Of a stretch of DNA of 64,000 nt, positions 61,701 through 64,000 are shown in pieces. The stretch is taken from assembly GCF_030503875.2 (NCBI RefSeq), contig NZ_CP129968.2:3312001-3376000 (forward strand), in the 5' to 3' direction. Position 1 is the first letter of the stretch; each line of letters begins with the position of its first letter. This DNA comes from Marivirga arenosa. Lineage in GTDB: Bacteria > Bacteroidota > Bacteroidia > Cytophagales > Cyclobacteriaceae. The position numbers and the translations under genes were made by a program. The notes under the pieces are model-generated. The model saw only the letters and a list, made by a program, of their open reading frames with translations. It searched no databases and had not been told where the DNA came from.

Positions 61701-63534
61701 TTTCAATGTTAATTTTAGCTTCTTGAGTATTCCCTGCTTCATATAATAAAATAGCATATTCTTCAAAAACTTCTGGTGACTTTGCTCCAGCTGCAATGGC
61801 TTTTTTGAAATACGAAATAGCTCCTTCATTTTGATTTAATTCAATTTTAGCTTTTGCTGCATTTTTGAAAAGAGTAGTATCGTTTACACCAAATGAAATA
61901 GCCCTTTCTAAATTTTGAATTGATTCTTGATATGCTCCTCTTTCATATTGAGCTGTACCTAGCAATTGAAAAATCTCTCCATCATTCGCACCTCTTTCTA
62001 CAGCAGCTTTAAAATCAGCTATTGCTCTATCACTTTGGGAATCCTTTAAATAGGCAATCCCTCTGTTTTTGTAAGTTTTAACCTCATTATTGCCTCCACT
62101 AATTGCTTTACCGTAATTAATGATCGCTTCACTGTATTTCTCAGTATTAAATTGAGCTTCTGCTAATTGAAGAAATACTTCTTGATCATTAGTACCTTGC
62201 TGAATTGCTTTTTTGTAATCTTCAATTGCTTTTGACCAATCCTCTGTTTTGAAATAAGCGGCTCCTCGGTTTTCTAGTGCAGTTTGATAATTAGCTTTTA
62301 ATCCTAATGATGTAGTATAATCAGCAATTGCAGCCTCATATTTTTCAGTTAGAAATTTAGCTTTCCCTCTATTATTGAATAAGATCTCAGATTCATATCC
62401 CAACTTCTCTGCCTGATCATAAGCATTTATTGCGTTGGCATATTTCTCATTTTTGAAGTATGCATTCCCTAAATAATAGCTCACTTTCGGATCTTTGAAT
62501 TCTAATTCAACTGCCTTTTCCAAATCAGGAATGGCTTGACTGATTTGATCCAATTCGTAATGAGAAATCCCTTTATAGGCATACCATTTAGCCTCATTAA
62601 CTTTTTCTTTTTGAGCTTGTGCAAAATCATTAATTGCTTCAGTATACTTATTAAGCTCAAAGTATGCGAAAGCCCTAATTGAATAAGCTCTAGGGCTAGA
62701 TTTTATTTTAAAAGCATTGGTTAGATTTGAAATTGTCTTATTATAATCTTTAGCTTCAAATGCTGAGAAGCCTGCCATCTTCCATGCAAAATCATCTTTC
62801 GGATTTTGGTTAGCAAACTTTTCAAATGTATTAATTGAATTAGCCCAATCTTCACTTGCATAAGCATTCAATGCAGATAATAAATGTGCGTTTTCACTAA
62901 TCCTATTGGTAAAATTTGAAAACCCATTGGTGATTGGGTTGGCCTTTTCTAATCGAGATATATCAATAATTACGGCTCCATTTATGCCATCCGCCTTATT
63001 TAAAATAAAGCCTTGAATTTTATCATTTTCTACAACAGCGGCTCCAATAGCATCTTTATTCAGATTATCAGGTATTACGGCAAAAACACCATATCCTTCT
63101 ATTTCAGAAGCACTCGCTACACTAACATTCGATTTTTTCACATCCTGTATAGCATCAGCTCTTAGCATATTAAAACTGGCTCCTTTCTTAATAATTCCTT
63201 CCCCAAGATTAGCCTTTTGGAATTTAATAGTCAGATTATTATCTACTGCAAATTTCACTAAGCCACTAGCTGGATCATGAGCATTTATAGTAGAAATATT
63301 ATGAACGCTGCTATCCTGAGTAAATACTTTAGCGCTCGTGGCTTCTAAAAAAAGGTTCTGATGTGTGACCCCAGTTCCTTGGCCATCAATAATTATTGCA
63401 GTTCCTTTTTGAAGAGGTTGACCAGCACCATTATAGGTTTGAACAAAATATAAACTTTGCTCAGTTTGAGAAAAAGCAATTGCTGAACTAATAAAAAGAA
63501 TTAGGGTCAGTATATTTCTATATATTTTCACCAT
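58795..63534 (-). CDS. Giant TPR protein with degenerate trypsin-like N-terminal domain
   Basis: 1579 residues, exported (signal peptide about 1-22, AFSQ). Residues of about 25-200 resemble a trypsin/V8-like serine protease domain (KGTAIIIDGQGTGVTH, NAHDPASGLVKF), but by eye the catalytic Ser is replaced by Ile163 (DAIGAAVV) and the His position by Asn60, so it is probably a non-catalytic pseudoprotease. Residues of about 215-1575 are roughly 40 tandem TPR units of 34 residues. The signature NNRGKAK recurs at 387, 829, 1064 and 1302; the steps are 442 (13 units), 235 and 238 residues (about 7 units). This suggests growth by block duplication. It likely forms a long periplasmic or surface solenoid scaffold; partners unknown. 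Confidence 0.85.
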   Translation of the reverse strand: MVKIYRNILTLILFISSAIAFSQTEQSLYFVQTYNGAGQPLQKGTAIIIDGQGTGVTHQNLFLEATSAKVFTQDSSVHNISTINAHDPASGLVKFAVDNNLTIKFQKANLGEGIIKKGASFNMLRADAIQDVKKSNVSVASASEIEGYGVFAVIPDNLNKDAIGAAVVENDKIQGFILNKADGINGAVIIDISRLEKANPITNGFSNFTNRISENAHLLSALNAYASEDWANSINTFEKFANQNPKDDFAWKMAGFSAFEAKDYNKTISNLTNAFKIKSSPRAYSIRAFAYFELNKYTEAINDFAQAQKEKVNEAKWYAYKGISHYELDQISQAIPDLEKAVELEFKDPKVSYYLGNAYFKNEKYANAINAYDQAEKLGYESEILFNNRGKAKFLTEKYEAAIADYTTSLGLKANYQTALENRGAAYFKTEDWSKAIEDYKKAIQQGTNDQEVFLQLAEAQFNTEKYSEAIINYGKAISGGNNEVKTYKNRGIAYLKDSQSDRAIADFKAAVERGANDGEIFQLLGTAQYERGAYQESIQNLERAISFGVNDTTLFKNAAKAKIELNQNEGAISYFKKAIAAGAKSPEVFEEYAILLYEAGNTQEAKINIERAIASGSSGAKLFLYQGFMANANQNWDKAIAALNKAKEASYNEADLFSALAKAQFNKKEYEQSIETVKQAFQRGDRSADNYEIIGLSYFETKNYEEAVRALNSAIQGGKNTQQVYYALGQSQFEAGNFRSAAEALTKAEEQGETSINLYEKRGLAYNEMKSADMAIMDLSKASDMGSKSIDVYFNLGNLYFRNQNLIRAEEAYTKAVNLGAKDPILFNNRGKAKFLQDKVAEAVKDYDLALTEKPDYEQALLNRGTAYYQQKNYSGSISDLEKIENKSTQVAEMLGLAYYQTQQFDKALENMQTAITGGVKNAQLHYFKGNILYNKEDYRPAISDYQKAIEGGIDEAELYANIGNAFFVIENYREAATQLSKAIDKGVTDKEVVENLGNALYEGKQYEEASKFLQRAIGFGTQNPTTHFNYANTLFRQDRFKDAIKSYDQAITLGQKDEIIYNNRGKAKAKLGNYEAALQDYNQSLTIDPNYPQGVLNRANAHFFLESWESALTDFNKAVELGQVDNNTYVRMGLSYYNLENYGETINMMDQAFQMGNQSSDLYYGRGNAYFQQEELDPALSDLNQAVTFGDKHPETYFHRGVINFRNEQYEIALSDFDKAEEFGSKADQLYLFRAKSNYALNNWQNALQDFDIAIAANKELYEAYALRGNTKFRLDDLSGAISDYNTAISGGINEAVYFNNRGKAKQLQGNIDEAIKDYDQALSLDSDYARAYENRAVARYEKENYQGVIDDVDALEDLDEGNPQVFYIKAESYYAIEDWVGSVSYFERAIQGDVIKSDSYFKRGRSYLELEDYQAALDDFNKAAEASPADASIYLYRAQCYLYLGNVRYAAEDYSKAITLDPNNTDAYYNRAILREETEDWEGALQDYDKVVQLNPEDASAYYYRGNVKSVLENFLPALKDLNKAIELKNDDASYYKLRGNVNYQLENDTEACEDWNKAKSLGDSSVNYYLNQYCN

Positions 63535-63665
63535 GAATTAATGATTTAAAAAGATTGACGAAAATTATTGAATTTTTGGCGCTTATGGAAGAAAATAACC
63601 GCTTTAGTTATACATCTTGGTTAAACTAATTCTGTTAATTAAATTGAAATCTAAATTTTATAACT

Positions 63666-64000
63666 ATGAAAAAGACATACCAAATCATTTTTCCCTTATT
63701 CATTATCTTAATTCTAGTGGCTTGTGATCCTACAACCAGGAAATCTCCCGAAGAAAAAGAAATAAGTACAGAACAAGTAGCCGGACCAAAAGAAGTAATG
63801 CAAGGCCCTATAAGCCTTGTGATTCATGGAGGAGCAGGTACTATTAAAAGGGAAAATATGACTGAAGAAAAAGATGCTGAATACAGAGCTAAGTTAGCAG
63901 AAGCATTGGAAGCAGGTTATGCTAAACTAGAAGATGGTGCTCCAGCAATGGAAGCGGTTATAGCAGCTATTCAGATTATGGAAGAATCACCACTTTTTAA
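63666..64000 (+). CDS. Isoaspartyl peptidase/L-asparaginase lipoprotein, N-terminal part
   Basis: The gene runs off the right edge. The first 111 residues show a lipobox near LVACD (Cys20) and the N-terminal-nucleophile asparaginase block ISLVIHGGAGTIKRENM, then ALEAGYAKLEDGAPAMEAV. In this family the precursor self-cleaves before a Thr that lies beyond the window. It cleaves isoaspartyl dipeptides or asparagine. The start is the ATG at 63666, divergent from the TPR gene with 131 bases between. Confidence 0.88.
   Translation, partial: MKKTYQIIFPLFIILILVACDPTTRKSPEEKEISTEQVAGPKEVMQGPISLVIHGGAGTIKRENMTEEKDAEYRAKLAEALEAGYAKLEDGAPAMEAVIAAIQIMEESPLF

Noticed and set aside
59358..61829. Several short frames on both strands within the TPR gene
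   Set aside because: They arise from the repetitive codon pattern of the TPR units.

Overview
The window looks like the chromosome of an AT-rich Bacteroidota bacterium, most likely of the order Cytophagales (a Marivirga-like organism is my guess from overall protein character, not a search result). The reasons are type IX secretion (T9SS) C-terminal sorting domains, a PorE-like OmpA lipoprotein, a TonB-dependent receptor with a carboxypeptidase-like N-terminal domain, BshA (bacillithiol), DUF5606 and DUF5777 proteins, an FtsI with a PASTA domain, start codons without Shine-Dalgarno sequences, and several TAnnTTTG-type -7 promoter boxes. It reads as ordinary chromosome: I see no tRNA, rRNA, CRISPR array, prophage or intact insertion sequence.

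Layout. 1-5.3 kb: a partial crotonase gene, a T9SS cargo protein, a PorE-like OmpA lipoprotein and fabG. 5.4-9.6 kb: a membrane glycosyltransferase-like protein, lpdA, and an ECF sigma/anti-sigma pair whose sigma gene has no ATG, GTG or TTG start. 9.7-16.8 kb: two more paralogous T9SS cargo genes, a broken duplicate of a rhomboid gene tail, two rhomboid proteases, mutL and a small membrane protein. 16.9-28.8 kb: a NagZ/beta-lactamase-like fusion, bshA, a fatty-acid hydroxylase, an SDR, a TANGO2-like protein, a VWA/MoxR pair, a cytoplasmic TPR histidine kinase and TerC. 28.8-33.6 kb: a thiamine scavenging locus with three separate TPP riboswitches. 33.6-35.1 kb: a protein with a DHH-like motif and a DUF5606 protein.

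35.3-50.9 kb (minus strand) is a compact division and cell wall cluster, mraZ-rsmH-ftsL-ftsI-murE-mraY-murD-ftsW-murG-murC-ftsQ-ftsA-ftsZ, with overlapping genes and a probable MraZ operator upstream of mraZ. 51.2-64 kb holds a CaiB-type CoA-transferase, a MATE exporter, a Rieske-YceI-DUF5777 operon, a glycerophosphodiesterase, an adenosine-kinase-like protein, a VOC protein, a 1579-residue TPR protein with a degenerate protease-like head, and the start of an isoaspartyl peptidase/asparaginase gene.

The most distinctive system is the thiamine locus. A PnuT-type transporter overlaps a NadR-like kinase. Next comes an NMT1/THI5-fold protein with no signal peptide and no cysteines, then an outer-membrane TonB receptor. 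Each of the three transcription units has its own TPP riboswitch. The arrangement suggests uptake of thiamine or a precursor across the outer membrane, diffusion through PnuT, and trapping by a kinase not usually linked to thiamine. Other notable points are the 10-bp MraZ operator repeats, the tandem duplication of a T9SS cargo gene with a rhomboid tail, and the giant TPR protein.
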